DNA of 42,875 nucleotides from Desulfosporosinus sp. OT (GCF_000224515.1 NZ_AGAF01000021.1:1-42875); one strand, 5' to 3'; shown: positions 30,097-39,507, numbered from the stretch's first letter. Translations and numbers: made by a program. Notes: generated by a model not told the origin, from the letters alone.

Positions 30097-31461
30097 ATGG
30101 TCGCGTTTTTGCCAACAATTTCACAAGAGAAAAGAAAAGTCGTCTACGATTCCATCAAAATGGAATCCCCGATAGGAATCACCTATTTCCTGTTAGTAGT
30201 TTTAGCCGCCTTAGTTGCCACATTGGGACTACTCACCAATAGCACCGCGGTTATAATAGGAGCAATGCTCATTTCCCCGATTATGAGTCCGATTATAGGA
30301 ATGTCGTTTTCGATGACCTTAGGCGATTCTGAGATGTTTAGCAAATCGATTAAGGCAATTATTTTAGGTACTATTGTGGCAATTATAGTGAGTGTCTTTA
30401 CATCACTTTTTTTACCCTCCAGAAGTTTAACTGCTGAGATCTTATTAAGAACAAAACCTACCTTAATTGATTTGATTATAGCCTTTGCTTCTGGCGCAGC
30501 TGGTGCCTATACAATGTGCCATAAAAAAGAAAGTTCAGTACTTCCCGGAGTAGCTATTGCAACGGCTATTATGCCTCCGCTTTGTGTGGTTGGAACAGGC
30601 TTAGTTCAGAATGAATATAACGTTGCCTTTGGTGGTTTCCTTTTGTTCTTAACCAATCTAATAGCCATAAATCTAGCCAGCGCTATCGTCTTTAAACTTT
30701 CAGGCTTTACAACCAAAGATGAAATTGATCAATTAACCAAACAAACTATCTTAAAAATGAACCATCGCCGGCTTGTGATTTCTATAACGGCATTTGTGAT
30801 CATTACAATTCCGTTATCGTATATAATGTATACGACCATAATTCAGGAGAAAACGAAAAAGTTAATTGATGATTCCTTAAATAAAACCACCGCTACATTT
30901 GAGGGTGTGGATTTAGTGAATTATTCCTATGCATTACAGGATAACAAATACTTAATTAGTACGGTAGTCAGATCCACTAATAAACTAGATGGAAGTAAAG
31001 TTAAACTTATGGAAAACAGCTTAGAGAAACAAATAGGAAAACCTACTGAAATTAAGATGAAGGTTATATTGGATCAAGAAATTGATGCTTTAACCAAGTC
31101 TGTAGACACCACGCCTCCAACTGATGAGCCAAAGAACGAACCAGTGCCAACAACTCCGCCTGTGCTCAATGCCGATAAAACAATTGAATATGCTATTAAG
31201 GATCAGTTAAACTTATCTAAGGCTCAATTAGTTGCTTTTAGTTTTTCCTATTCCAGCAGTTCTGCCAAATACATCATTGACGCAACAGCCCAAGGTGAGG
31301 AGAATTTAACGAAAGATACGGCCTCATCGATTGAGAGCGTCTTAGAGGCTGAGCTTAATAGAAAGATCATGGTTAATTTATCGTTTAAATTACTGCCGTC
31401 CATACCGGAAACCTCCAAGCCTTCCACGGTTCTGCCAGAGTCGGATATCTATAAGCCTTGA
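30097..31461 (+). CDS. DUF389 family membrane protein
   Basis: 454 residues from the ATG at 30097, which has AAAAAGGAGAGCAACAG before it. Another in-frame ATG 48 bases upstream lacks a site. Six spans make up the DUF389 core, with the hallmark LLTNSTAVIIGAMLISPIMS and the following PIIGMSFSMTLGD. A long C-terminal extracytoplasmic or cytoplasmic region (about residues 260-454) holds two similar beta-alpha units (ALQDNKYLISTVVRSTNKLD and SYSSSSAKYIIDATAQGEEN) joined by a Thr/Pro-rich linker. Role unknown; families of this type are discussed as ion channels or carriers. It is a single gene with its own terminator. Confidence 0.85.
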   Translation: MVAFLPTISQEKRKVVYDSIKMESPIGITYFLLVVLAALVATLGLLTNSTAVIIGAMLISPIMSPIIGMSFSMTLGDSEMFSKSIKAIILGTIVAIIVSVFTSLFLPSRSLTAEILLRTKPTLIDLIIAFASGAAGAYTMCHKKESSVLPGVAIATAIMPPLCVVGTGLVQNEYNVAFGGFLLFLTNLIAINLASAIVFKLSGFTTKDEIDQLTKQTILKMNHRRLVISITAFVIITIPLSYIMYTTIIQEKTKKLIDDSLNKTTATFEGVDLVNYSYALQDNKYLISTVVRSTNKLDGSKVKLMENSLEKQIGKPTEIKMKVILDQEIDALTKSVDTTPPTDEPKNEPVPTTPPVLNADKTIEYAIKDQLNLSKAQLVAFSFSYSSSSAKYIIDATAQGEENLTKDTASSIESVLEAELNRKIMVNLSFKLLPSIPETSKPSTVLPESDIYKP

Positions 31462-31468
31462 TAAAATT

Positions 31469-31514
31469 AGAGAGCATCTGCCGATACAAGGATAAAAGCA
31501 GATGCTCTCTTTTA
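31469..31514. terminator. bidirectional terminator, 13-bp stem
   Basis: AGAGAGCATCTGC (31469-31481) and GCAGATGCTCTCT (31498-31510) pair perfectly and are followed by TTTT. It lies between two convergent genes and can serve both. Confidence 0.9.
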
Positions 31515-31522
31515 ACTTTTTA

Positions 31523-32212
31523 TTAAAATTCTCTTCTGATATAGAACCTCAAAGACAGACTGACTGAGCAAGCCATTAAGATAATGGCTAGGCTTAGGAT
31601 ATATCCAGCCACTTGCCAATCCGCCAGGGTTTGCAACCAGCTCACGAGTCGTTGCATAAAAGTGACAATATTTCGTAAAGTGGAGTTGTTCGTGCCCTCG
31701 AGCCCAAACACAAACAAGGTTCTCAATAAAGGGATCAAGAAAAAGCAGGAAAAAAGCATAATCATTCCAACCATTCTGGAGCGGAGATAGCCTAGCTTGA
31801 AGTAAAATGGGAAATAGAAGGAAATTAAGATCATCATAGCGACCATAGCCCCAGCAATTCCTTCCAGGGTAATTTGATGTTCGAGAATAGGGATACCGGT
31901 GAAGGATATCACGAGTTGAGCAAGTCCGAAAAACAAGATTGCGAGGACTGCATAGACGAAGCAAGAAAGATATTTGGCAAAGACAATGTCTTTGCGGTGC
32001 AGGGGGAGGCTATTGAGCATTAGTTCGGACTTATTTTTGTCATCTAATAAACAGGTTTGGATCACGAGCATGTAGGATACCCCAACGGTTACAGCACTGA
32101 GAGCACCATTTGTGATGTGGCTAAAGGCAAAGCACACCAAGAATCCATATATCGGAGCTATTATTAAATATCGCTTTAATATTACGAAATCTTTCCAAAT
32201 AAGATTAACCAT
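31523..32212 (-). CDS. ABC-2 type permease of a GntR-controlled exporter
   Basis: 229 residues from the ATG at 32212, which has GGGGTGAG before it; a GTG nine bases upstream overlaps that site. Six hydrophobic segments, beginning VNLIWKDFVILKRYLIIAPI. The pattern NLI.KD....K....... at the start and the stretch LLDDKNKSELMLNSLPLHRK, with its SLP loop, are typical of ABC-2 permeases paired with YtrA-type regulators (DUF3-like ABC-2 families, often in bacitracin or envelope stress response). It overlaps the ATPase gene by eight bases. Confidence 0.8.
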   Translation of the reverse strand: MVNLIWKDFVILKRYLIIAPIYGFLVCFAFSHITNGALSAVTVGVSYMLVIQTCLLDDKNKSELMLNSLPLHRKDIVFAKYLSCFVYAVLAILFFGLAQLVISFTGIPILEHQITLEGIAGAMVAMMILISFYFPFYFKLGYLRSRMVGMIMLFSCFFLIPLLRTLFVFGLEGTNNSTLRNIVTFMQRLVSWLQTLADWQVAGYILSLAIILMACSVSLSLRFYIRREF

Positions 32213-33092
32213 GCTGCTCACCCCTCACTGTATAGAGCATAATATCCTCCAAAGTCGGTTTTTCGACAATCGCTCGCTCCTTAAAATAACGAAGGGCCCT
32301 CTCTTTATCTCTTACCAGCCCTTCAAAACCAAATTGATTGGTCTTGATGCTTACAAATTGACTTTTTGTTTCTTCGTCAAGGACATCGTTAGCCCCCTTC
32401 ACGATCCCATATTTATCTAAGATGTCATCCTTTGGGGCGCTCAAGACGATTTCACCGTGATGAAGGAAGGTAACGAAATCGGCAATTTTGTCAAGATCCG
32501 TAGTGATGTGGGTGGAGAAAAAGATGGATTTCTGCTCATCTTGAATCAAGGCAGCCAAGATCTCTAAAAATTCACTTCGGGCGATCGGATCCAGGCCAGC
32601 CGTTGGCTCATCCATGATTAGGAGCTCGGCCCCATGGGAAAGGGCAATGGCCAAAGAAAATTTCATTTTCATTCCTTTAGAAAGCTCTTTAATCTTTTGC
32701 TTAGGTTTGAGTTCAAAATCTTTTAAGAATTTCTCAAAGGTCTGAGGTTCCCAATGTTTATAGAAGGAAGCCACAATTGAGGCCATTGTTCGGATGGACA
32801 GTTCCTCATAATAATGGTTTTCATCAAAGACGAACGCAGTACGATTCTTTATAGTAAGTTCGTGTGCTAGGTTATCAAGACCAAACACCTTGATCTGGCC
32901 GCTGTCTTTAGGCAGCAGATTCATAATAAGTTTTATCGTAGTACTTTTCCCCGCTCCGTTCGGGCCGATAAAACCCATGATATAGCCGCGTGGTAATTGA
33001 AAACTAATATTTTTCAAGGAGAAATCCTTAAAATGCTTGGTCAATTTATTAACTTCTAAGATACTGTCCGTTGCCTTAGGTTGATTGAACAT
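32205..33092 (-). CDS. ABC exporter ATP-binding protein
   Basis: 295 residues. Walker A GFIGPNGAGKSTTIKLIMNL, Q-loop FVFDENHYYEEL (His or Glu in place of the typical Gln), signature ELSKGMKMKFSLAIALSHGA, Walker B LLIMDEPTAGLDPI, switch FFSTHITTDLDKIA. The signature reads LSKGM rather than LSGGQ, a variant usual in this YtrB/BcrA-like group. The C-terminal part (about residues 230-295) is a short extra domain ending PTLEDIMLYTVRGE. Works with the permease at 31523-32212; both follow the regulator gene at 33158. Confidence 0.9.
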   Translation of the reverse strand: MFNQPKATDSILEVNKLTKHFKDFSLKNISFQLPRGYIMGFIGPNGAGKSTTIKLIMNLLPKDSGQIKVFGLDNLAHELTIKNRTAFVFDENHYYEELSIRTMASIVASFYKHWEPQTFEKFLKDFELKPKQKIKELSKGMKMKFSLAIALSHGAELLIMDEPTAGLDPIARSEFLEILAALIQDEQKSIFFSTHITTDLDKIADFVTFLHHGEIVLSAPKDDILDKYGIVKGANDVLDEETKSQFVSIKTNQFGFEGLVRDKERALRYFKERAIVEKPTLEDIMLYTVRGEQHG

Positions 33093-33157
33093 CCTGCTTC
33101 CCTCTCTTCGTCATTTTCTCAAATCCGTGTATTAATCGCAAGAATTAAGTCGAAGGA

Positions 33158-33532
33158 CTAGATTTCATCATAGAGCAGCTTAAACATCTCGAAGAGTTCT
33201 TCACGCTTCAAACCTGCAACTCTGGCTGCAGCGATGGCAATAGCTATCTTTTCTTCCACAATGCGAAGTCGCTTTTCTCTTAACAAGTCTTTGTTTTGAG
33301 CAGCTACAAAGGAACCTTTGCCGGCCACGGTCTCAATGTAGCCGTCTCGTTCTAGCTCCTCATAGGCTCGCTTCGTGGTGATCACACTAATCTGCAGTTC
33401 CTTGGCAAGAGTGCGAATCGAGGGCAATGCCTCTTCTTCTGTGAGCTCGCCCCTCAGGATTAGATTTTTCAATTGCGTAACAATTTGTTGATAGATTGGT
33501 TCGGGTGAAGAGTTGGTAATAATAATGTTCAT
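33158..33532 (-). CDS. GntR family regulator, YtrA subfamily
   Basis: 124 residues. N-terminal winged helix: PIYQQIVTQLKNLILRGELT, LPSIRTLAKELQISVITTKR and AYEELERDGYIETVAGKGSF, the classic GntR DNA-binding domain. The tail is only about 45 residues (RIVEEKIAIAIAAARVAGLK), the mark of the YtrA subfamily, which usually represses a neighbouring ABC transporter operon. AGGAGG lies about 12 bases before the ATG. Its likely operator is the 51-bp palindrome at 33653-33703, and its targets are its own operon and possibly the divergent glycosylase gene. Confidence 0.92.
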   Translation of the reverse strand: MNIIITNSSPEPIYQQIVTQLKNLILRGELTEEEALPSIRTLAKELQISVITTKRAYEELERDGYIETVAGKGSFVAAQNKDLLREKRLRIVEEKIAIAIAAARVAGLKREELFEMFKLLYDEI

Positions 33533-33652
33533 GGCCAGACGGCTTCCTCCTTTCTCAAAATAACTGATTTAGGCTACTAAGGGCAGATTGTAGTTTTAGT
33601 AAAGGCCCTGTTACTAACCCAGAGTTTGAAATTGTTCTGAATGATTGTTCAC

Positions 33653-33703
33653 CATCATTGCATATTCTGTATATATACAATATATACAGAATATGCAATG
33701 ATG
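33653..33703. promoter_or_regulatory. 51-bp perfect palindromic operator (23-bp arms)
   Basis: Left arm 33653-33675, spacer TACAA, right arm 33681-33703. The arms are exact reverse complements. The centre contains CTGTATATATACAATATATACAG-like halves (TGTATATA...TATATACA), resembling AT-rich palindromes bound by YtrA-type GntR regulators. It lies in the divergent region, about 120 bases from the regulator start and 120 from the glycosylase start. Confidence 0.75.
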
Positions 33704-33821
33704 TCAACGATTAATTCCTAGTTTGTGACGTTATGAGTTATGACGTTGTTAAGGATTATTCTGTATGGCTGTATTTCCCTGAGAATATCTCTGTGATAGA
33801 ATACTTGCTGGAGGTATGAAT

Positions 33822-34448
33822 ATGGAACAAGTCTCTGCGCCCGGTTGTGCGCTTTTTGAATATGGCCAAAAGGAAATAGACCACCTGAAGCGCAAGGATA
33901 AAAAGCTCGCTGTGGCTATTGACAAAATTGGGATCATTAAACGGGAAATTACGCCTGATCCATTTAGGGCACTTATCTCCAGTGTTGTTAGTCAACAGAT
34001 TTCCAATAAAGCTGCAGCAACTGTATGGAATAGATTGTGTACTCTGTTGGAAGACATTACACCAGAGAGTATTGCCCAAGTAAGTCTGCCTGAAATTCAA
34101 GCTTGCGGTATGTCTGAGCGAAAAGCCGGATATATCAAAGGCATTGCCAATGCTGCTAATTTAGGAATTGTAGATTTCAAAAGCCTTCATACACTGACTG
34201 ACGAAGAGATCATAAAAAAACTCTCCTCACTTCATGGCGTAGGAGTTTGGACCGCCGAAATGCTGCTGATTTTTTCATTCTGCCGACCGGATGTTGTAAG
34301 CTACAAAGATTTAGCAATCTGCAGAGGAATGATGAATTTATATGGCCTCAAGGAACTCTCGAAGGAAAAATTCGAAAGATATCGGAAAAGGTATACTCCT
34401 TATGGGACAGTCGCCTCATTGTATCTTTGGGCTTTGTCAGTAATGTAG
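33822..34448 (+). CDS. DNA-3-methyladenine glycosylase, AlkA-type (HhH-GPD)
   Basis: 208 residues from the ATG at 33822, seven bases after GGAGG; another ATG at 33816 is too close to the site. It removes alkylated bases in base-excision repair. Seen: DPFRALISSVVSQQISNKAA (the Q-Q-I-S segment of HhH-GPD enzymes), the helix-hairpin-helix LSSLHGVGVWTAEMLLIFSF and, after it, the catalytic Asp in VVSYKDLAICRGMMNLYGLK. The short length and missing N-terminal domain place it with the compact AlkA-like group. It runs divergently from the GntR operon. Confidence 0.9.
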   Translation: MEQVSAPGCALFEYGQKEIDHLKRKDKKLAVAIDKIGIIKREITPDPFRALISSVVSQQISNKAAATVWNRLCTLLEDITPESIAQVSLPEIQACGMSERKAGYIKGIANAANLGIVDFKSLHTLTDEEIIKKLSSLHGVGVWTAEMLLIFSFCRPDVVSYKDLAICRGMMNLYGLKELSKEKFERYRKRYTPYGTVASLYLWALSVM

Positions 34449-34562
34449 TTTTTATCAATCATTGCAAATGAGGTGGAGCATAGGCAATGCCGCTAGGAGG
34501 GTCTATGAACTTTATCTATCACAGCAAGTTGTATATACCCCATCAAAAGGAGATTTATTGTT

Positions 34563-35165
34563 TTGAAAAGAATTTTATGGACCTTGCTATTATTGCCTTT
34601 TTTAATAACCGCCGGATGTTCAACAAAAACTACAACTAACTCACCAACTGATCCTCCTCAAACATCCACCCCGTCATCTCAGTTGCCACCCACCACAAAA
34701 ACTCAAAGCACCGATGCAACACCCCCGACTCTGAATTTTAGTTGGATTGCTTTAAAAGACGATATGCTGAATCCTAAAGCCCTAACGAGAGATGGCAAAC
34801 CGGATGGTCATTTTCATGTCCTATTGCCTTTTACCGAAACGGCAAAGATCAAATACATAATCATGAGAAATACAGAATTTGGAGCACATATTCAATGGGC
34901 TTGGGACTACAACCCGACGGTAGCTATAGTTGGTTCTCCGATGGCTGTCTTTGTTAATGGCGAGATGGTCGCACAGGGGACGGATATAGGTTTACCCAGT
35001 TCAGGCAATACCGACTTAGATTTATATGTTTCAGAGTTAAACAATGAAAATGGCAGGGATACCTTTAAATTTGCGAAGGGGCAAACTATTAGTATCCAAA
35101 TCAAGTACATTACTAAGTCGGGCGCGGAGAAAGAATTTGATGCAACGACAGTGGTGAATATGTAA
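34563..35165 (+). CDS. lipoprotein of unknown function
   Basis: 200 residues, TTG start with AAAAGGAG upstream. Lipoprotein signal MKRILWTLLLLPFLITAGCS with Cys at residue 19, then a Thr/Pro/Ser-rich linker (NSPTDPPQTSTPSSQLPPTT). The mature part looks like a single beta-rich domain: SWIALKDDMLNPKALTRDGK, HFHVLLPFTETAKIKYIIMR, GAHIQWAWDYNPTVAIVGSP, DTFKFAKGQTISIQIKYIT. The Trp-x-Trp and Asn/Asp positions recall carbohydrate- or ligand-binding folds, but no family can be named. Single gene. Confidence 0.65.
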   Translation: MKRILWTLLLLPFLITAGCSTKTTTNSPTDPPQTSTPSSQLPPTTKTQSTDATPPTLNFSWIALKDDMLNPKALTRDGKPDGHFHVLLPFTETAKIKYIIMRNTEFGAHIQWAWDYNPTVAIVGSPMAVFVNGEMVAQGTDIGLPSSGNTDLDLYVSELNNENGRDTFKFAKGQTISIQIKYITKSGAEKEFDATTVVNM

Positions 35166-35247
35166 GATAAGTCGCTCCCTCTTTTAATTCCAGCAAAATC
35201 ATGATATTATGCAAACTAAGAGTTTTGTACCTAATTTTGCGCGCCGA

Positions 35248-35270
35248 GGCCATAGACAAGTGCTATGGCC
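35248..35270 (+). terminator. hairpin between the lipoprotein and purL
   Basis: GGCCATAG (35248-35255) and CTATGGCC (35263-35270) form an 8-bp stem with a 7-base loop, followed by TTATACATATTTAA. It could terminate the lipoprotein transcript or act in the purL leader. I see no purine riboswitch. Confidence 0.5.
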
Positions 35271-35343
35271 TTATACATATTTAACACGCGAAACAACCAA
35301 TGCAGCTTTAAAAATTATTAACTGATGGAGGATTGTGGATTTT

Positions 35344-38300
35344 ATGGGATCACAAGTAAAACGGATTTATGTTGAAAAAAAGCCGGGCTATGATATTGAA
35401 GCTCAGGGTCTCTATAACGATTTATTGGAGAATCTAGGAATTGCAGGACTGGCAGGCTTAAGAATTATTAATCGCTATGATATTTCCGGTATTACGGATG
35501 AGGAGTATTTAAAGTCTCGTCCGATTATTTTTGCTGAACCTCCGCTGGATTTGGTGTTTGACGAGGAACTGGAGATTTTCCCTGAGGATCTGGTTTTTGC
35601 CATGGAATACTTACCCGGCCAATATGATCAACGAGCGGATTCTGCTGCCCAATGTGTCCAGATTTTGACGCAGAAAGAGCGACCCCATATTGCTTCGGCT
35701 AAAGTGATTGTTTTAAAAGGCCAATTATCAGAGGAAGATTTCAGTAAAATCAAGGACTATTGTATTAACCCTGTTGAATCACGGGAAGCTTCTTTAGAAA
35801 AACCCATAAGTCTTGAATTTGAAGCCGTTATTCCACCAAATGTAGAGACCATCGATCATTTTACGGAAAAGACGCCTGCTGAGTTGAGATCATTCTTTCA
35901 AGAAACCGGCTTAGCGATGAGTTTTGAGGATTTAACTTTCTGTCAGGAGTATTTCCGGGATACAGAGCAAAGAAACCCGACCATTACAGAGATTCGAGTA
36001 ATTGACACTTACTGGTCCGATCATTGTCGCCATACTACTTTTTTTACCAAAATAGAAGAGGTTTCTTTTGCTGAAGGGGATTTTGCAACCCCTTTGACAA
36101 CAGCCTATCAGGAATACCTTAAATCTCGGGATTATGTGTATGGTGAAAATCCACCGAACAGAGATATTTGCCTCATGGACCTTGGTATCTTAGGCATGAA
36201 AGAACTGAAGAAAAAAGGGCTGTTACCAGACCTTGATGAATCGGATGAGATCAATGCTTGTAGTATTGTGGTGAATGTCGATATCGACGGTCGAAATGAA
36301 GAATGGTTAGTTATGTTTAAGAATGAAACCCATAACCATCCCACAGAAATCGAACCGTTTGGCGGGGCTGCTACTTGTTTGGGTGGTGCTATTCGGGACC
36401 CCTTGTCTGGTCGTACGTATGTCTATCAAGCAATGCGGGTGACAGGAAGCGGCGATCCCAGGGCGAAAATTGCGGATACCTTAACAGGAAAGTTACCCCA
36501 AAGAAAGATAACTCGCGGCGCGGCTTCCGGTTATAGTTCTTATGGCAATCAAATCGGGCTGGCCACAGGGCAAGTCGTCGAGGTCTATGATGAAGGCTTT
36601 GTGGCCAAACGGATGGAAATCGGGGCTGTGATTGCGGCGGCCCCTCGCGGAAACGTAGTCCGTCAAGCCCCTGAACCAGGGGATGTTGTCGTACTGGTCG
36701 GTGGGAGAACAGGTCGGGATGGCTGTGGCGGTGCTACGGGTTCTTCTAAAGAACACACCGCGGAGTCTTTACTGACTTGTGGAGCGGAAGTGCAAAAGGG
36801 AAATCCGCCAACCGAACGGAAGATTCAAAGACTCTTCCGTAATGCTCAGGTTAGTACCCTGATTAAACGATGTAACGATTTTGGAGCGGGTGGCGTAGCT
36901 GTAGCCATTGGAGAATTAACGGATGGCTTAGAAATTAACCTGGATGCTGTTCCGAAAAAATACGAGGGTCTTGATGGAACTGAGTTAGCTATATCTGAAT
37001 CTCAGGAGCGTATGGCAGTCGTTATTCGAGCTGAGGATTTTGAGTCGTTTGCCCTGTATGCTCAGGAGGAAAACCTTGAGGCCACCTTAGTGGCCCGGGT
37101 TAGTGATAACCCTAGACTTAAGATGCTTTGGCGGGGACAGGCCATTGTCGATATCAGCAGAGAGTTTCTTAATACCAATGGTGTTAAGCAAAAAACGAAG
37201 GTTCAAGTAACCACTCCTGAGGCAAGTATTAACTATTTTAATAGGTTGCCGGAAACAGTCACCAAGGCTTTAGTTGCCGAAAACAAGAATCTCGCTTGGC
37301 AAGAAGCTTGGTTGGCTAATTTAGCTGATTTAAACGTCTGCAGCCAAAAAGGACTGGTGGAAAGGTTTGACAGCAGCATCGGAATGTCTTCAGTCCTGAT
37401 GCCGTTGGGTGGTAAGTATCAAGTAACTCCGACAGAAGGTATGGTGGCTAAACTTCCTGTGCTCACTGGAGAAACGAATACTGCGACGATGATGACCTAT
37501 GGCTATAATCCACAGCTGGCTAAATGGAGTCCTTTTCACGGTGCCTTATATGCCGTCATTGAGGCGGTGACTAAGATCGTTGCCCTGGGTGGAGATTATC
37601 GTAACGTACGTCTTACCCTGCAGGAGTATTTTGAACGGCTTGGGACAGATCCGGAAAAGTGGGGAAAACCGTTTAGTGCTTTACTCGGGGCATTTTATGC
37701 GCAGAAAAAACTGGAGATCCCCGCCATCGGAGGAAAAGACAGTATGTCTGGGACCTTCATGGATCTGCATGTACCTCCGACATTAGTTGCCTTTGCCGTC
37801 AATGTCACCCGTGCAGATAAGGTTGTGTCTCAAGAATTTAAACAGGTCGGTAGTCAAGTCGTTTTGGTTGCTGCCACCCGAGATGAACATGAAATTCCGG
37901 ATTTTGAACGGCTGGTTAAAAACTATCAGAAGATTACTGAGTTAATAAATTCTGGAGTTGTTATGGCAACACATACCGTAACAATGGGAGGGCTGGCCGC
38001 TGCTCTCAGCAAAATGTCTTTCGGCAATCGAATCGGGATGGTCTTTAATCGTCCGATAGATATTAAACGCTTGTTTTCGGCGGACTATGGTTCACTAGTC
38101 TTAGAAATCGGAGAAACGGTCAATCTAGCGGATGTTTTTGGCGAGGTAGCGTACCAACTAATTGGCAATACTCAAGAAAAGCCTGTGATCACGGTTAATG
38201 AAGTGGATCTTGAGCTGAATGTTGCTTTACAGGCCTGGGAAAAGCCTTTGGAAAAAATCTTTCCAACGCAAACCGAGCAAGTCTCCCAACCACAAAAAAT

Positions 38301-39147
38301 AAGTTATCGCTTGCGGAATACTCAAAAAGCTTCTACTAAAATCGCCAAACCAAAAATCTTAATTCCTGTATTTCCAGGTACTAACTGTGAATACGATGCG
38401 ACTAAGGCTTTTGAGAAAGCTGGAGGCTTGGTTGAAACTCTGGTGATCAGAAACCTAACGGCTTCAGATGTGGAGCAATCCATTGAGGAGATGGTTAAAA
38501 AGATTAAGCAGGCGCAAATCGTCATGCTTCCGGGAGGGTTCAGTGCCGGAGATGAACCGGATGGTTCTGGCAAGTTTATCGCGACCATGTTCAGAAATCC
38601 TCGGATTAACGAAGCGGTGCTGGAATTGATCAAGCACCGTGATGGTTTAATGCTCGGGATTTGTAATGGCTTCCAAGCTTTAATAAAGCTTGGGCTCGTT
38701 CCATACGGTGAAGTCATCGATTTGATGGAGGAATCTCCAACCCTAACGTATAATAAAATCGGGCGTCACGTTTCCTGTATGGTCCAAACGAAGGTTGTTT
38801 CCGTCTTGTCCCCTTGGTTTAGCGGGGTAAACCTGGGAGATATTCATACCGTGCCCGTCTCACATGGAGAAGGACGATTTGTGGCCAGTACTGATATGAT
38901 TGAGACGTTGATTGCTAATGGGCAGGTTGCAACTCAATATGTCGATTTCGCTGGTAACCCTAGCAATGATATTATTTATACACCGAATGGCTCCTACGAA
39001 GCAATTGAAGGGATCACCAGCCCCGATGGACGGATTCTAGGCAAAATGGCCCATTCGGAAAGAACCGGAAGTCAGATAGCGATTAATGTTCCTGGTAATA
39101 AGTATCAACCCATTTTCGCCGGTGGAGTGAATTACTTCCGAGGATAG
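35344..39147 (+). CDS. purL: phosphoribosylformylglycinamidine synthase, single-chain large form
   Basis: Fourth step of purine synthesis: FGAR plus glutamine plus ATP to FGAM. About 1,267 residues from the ATG at 35344. GTG at 35335 is possible but only three bases after GGAGG; the ATG is 12 bases from it, so the start is not fully settled. N-terminal domain, then two PurM-like halves with the ATP-binding signs SDHCRHTTFFTKIEE, FKNETHNHPTEIEPFGGAAT and GGKDSMSGTF, then a C-terminal glutamine amidotransferase with nucleophile Cys in LMLGICNGFQALIKLG (near residue 1107) and SHGEGRF. Some bacteria split this into PurS, PurL and PurQ; here all are one chain. It is not in a pur operon. Confidence 0.95.
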   Translation: MGSQVKRIYVEKKPGYDIEAQGLYNDLLENLGIAGLAGLRIINRYDISGITDEEYLKSRPIIFAEPPLDLVFDEELEIFPEDLVFAMEYLPGQYDQRADSAAQCVQILTQKERPHIASAKVIVLKGQLSEEDFSKIKDYCINPVESREASLEKPISLEFEAVIPPNVETIDHFTEKTPAELRSFFQETGLAMSFEDLTFCQEYFRDTEQRNPTITEIRVIDTYWSDHCRHTTFFTKIEEVSFAEGDFATPLTTAYQEYLKSRDYVYGENPPNRDICLMDLGILGMKELKKKGLLPDLDESDEINACSIVVNVDIDGRNEEWLVMFKNETHNHPTEIEPFGGAATCLGGAIRDPLSGRTYVYQAMRVTGSGDPRAKIADTLTGKLPQRKITRGAASGYSSYGNQIGLATGQVVEVYDEGFVAKRMEIGAVIAAAPRGNVVRQAPEPGDVVVLVGGRTGRDGCGGATGSSKEHTAESLLTCGAEVQKGNPPTERKIQRLFRNAQVSTLIKRCNDFGAGGVAVAIGELTDGLEINLDAVPKKYEGLDGTELAISESQERMAVVIRAEDFESFALYAQEENLEATLVARVSDNPRLKMLWRGQAIVDISREFLNTNGVKQKTKVQVTTPEASINYFNRLPETVTKALVAENKNLAWQEAWLANLADLNVCSQKGLVERFDSSIGMSSVLMPLGGKYQVTPTEGMVAKLPVLTGETNTATMMTYGYNPQLAKWSPFHGALYAVIEAVTKIVALGGDYRNVRLTLQEYFERLGTDPEKWGKPFSALLGAFYAQKKLEIPAIGGKDSMSGTFMDLHVPPTLVAFAVNVTRADKVVSQEFKQVGSQVVLVAATRDEHEIPDFERLVKNYQKITELINSGVVMATHTVTMGGLAAALSKMSFGNRIGMVFNRPIDIKRLFSADYGSLVLEIGETVNLADVFGEVAYQLIGNTQEKPVITVNEVDLELNVALQAWEKPLEKIFPTQTEQVSQPQKISYRLRNTQKASTKIAKPKILIPVFPGTNCEYDATKAFEKAGGLVETLVIRNLTASDVEQSIEEMVKKIKQAQIVMLPGGFSAGDEPDGSGKFIATMFRNPRINEAVLELIKHRDGLMLGICNGFQALIKLGLVPYGEVIDLMEESPTLTYNKIGRHVSCMVQTKVVSVLSPWFSGVNLGDIHTVPVSHGEGRFVASTDMIETLIANGQVATQYVDFAGNPSNDIIYTPNGSYEAIEGITSPDGRILGKMAHSERTGSQIAINVPGNKYQPIFAGGVNYFRG

Positions 39148-39171
39148 ATTAGAGATTTTATCAAAAAATTG

Positions 39172-39218
39172 ACAGCTCTCGCTGAAAGTCATTTAGGCTG
39201 TTTAGCGAGGGCTGTTTT
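39172..39218 (+). terminator. terminator after purL
   Basis: ACAGCTCTCGCT (39172-39183) pairs with AGCGAGGGCTGT (39204-39215) with one mismatch and a 20-base loop, followed by TTT. It lies 24 bases after the purL stop. The rest of 39219-39401 holds no gene. Confidence 0.75.
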
Positions 39219-39401
39219 GCTGAAGAAGTCACCCAACAATATGAGTCAATATGAAAAAAGTAGAAATAAGTCAATAAATTCTCTGTCAGAAAGCTCAGGT
39301 TAGCTCCGTCTATTATATTAGGGAACTGGAGGGGGAGAGAAACTCTCAAGTCTAAGATGGAGGGGACAAGCAAAATTTTATATGATGTAAAGAGGTGACA
39401 G

Positions 39402-39451
39402 GGTATAAGAGGTATAAAAGGTATAAGAGATATAAGAGGTTAGGTATAAGG
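39402..39451 (+). repeat. tandem 9-bp repeats GGTATAARA before the surface-protein gene
   Basis: GGTATAAGA at 39402-39410, GGTATAAAA at 39411-39419, GGTATAAGA at 39420-39428, GATATAAGA at 39429-39437, then a 5-base break and GGTATAAGG at 39443-39451. The last copy is about 55 bases before the start codon. The repeats could be a regulator array, part of the promoter, or a slippage-prone tract that tunes expression. Confidence 0.7.
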
Positions 39452-39507
39452 TGTTAAACAGTGATCATTATTATATTCAAGAAAGAAAAAAGAGAGGTGG
39501 CTAACCT

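Noticed and set aside
33756-34100. Minus-strand 114-codon frame opposite the glycosylase
   Set aside because: Shadow frame; the plus strand carries the HhH-GPD motifs and a good ribosome site.
35166-35343. Purine riboswitch in the purL leader
   Set aside because: Conserved junction sequences of the purine aptamer are missing; only a simple hairpin is present.
39402-39451. Short regular repeats as a CRISPR array
   Set aside because: Repeats are 9 bp, directly adjoining and without spacers; there are no cas genes.
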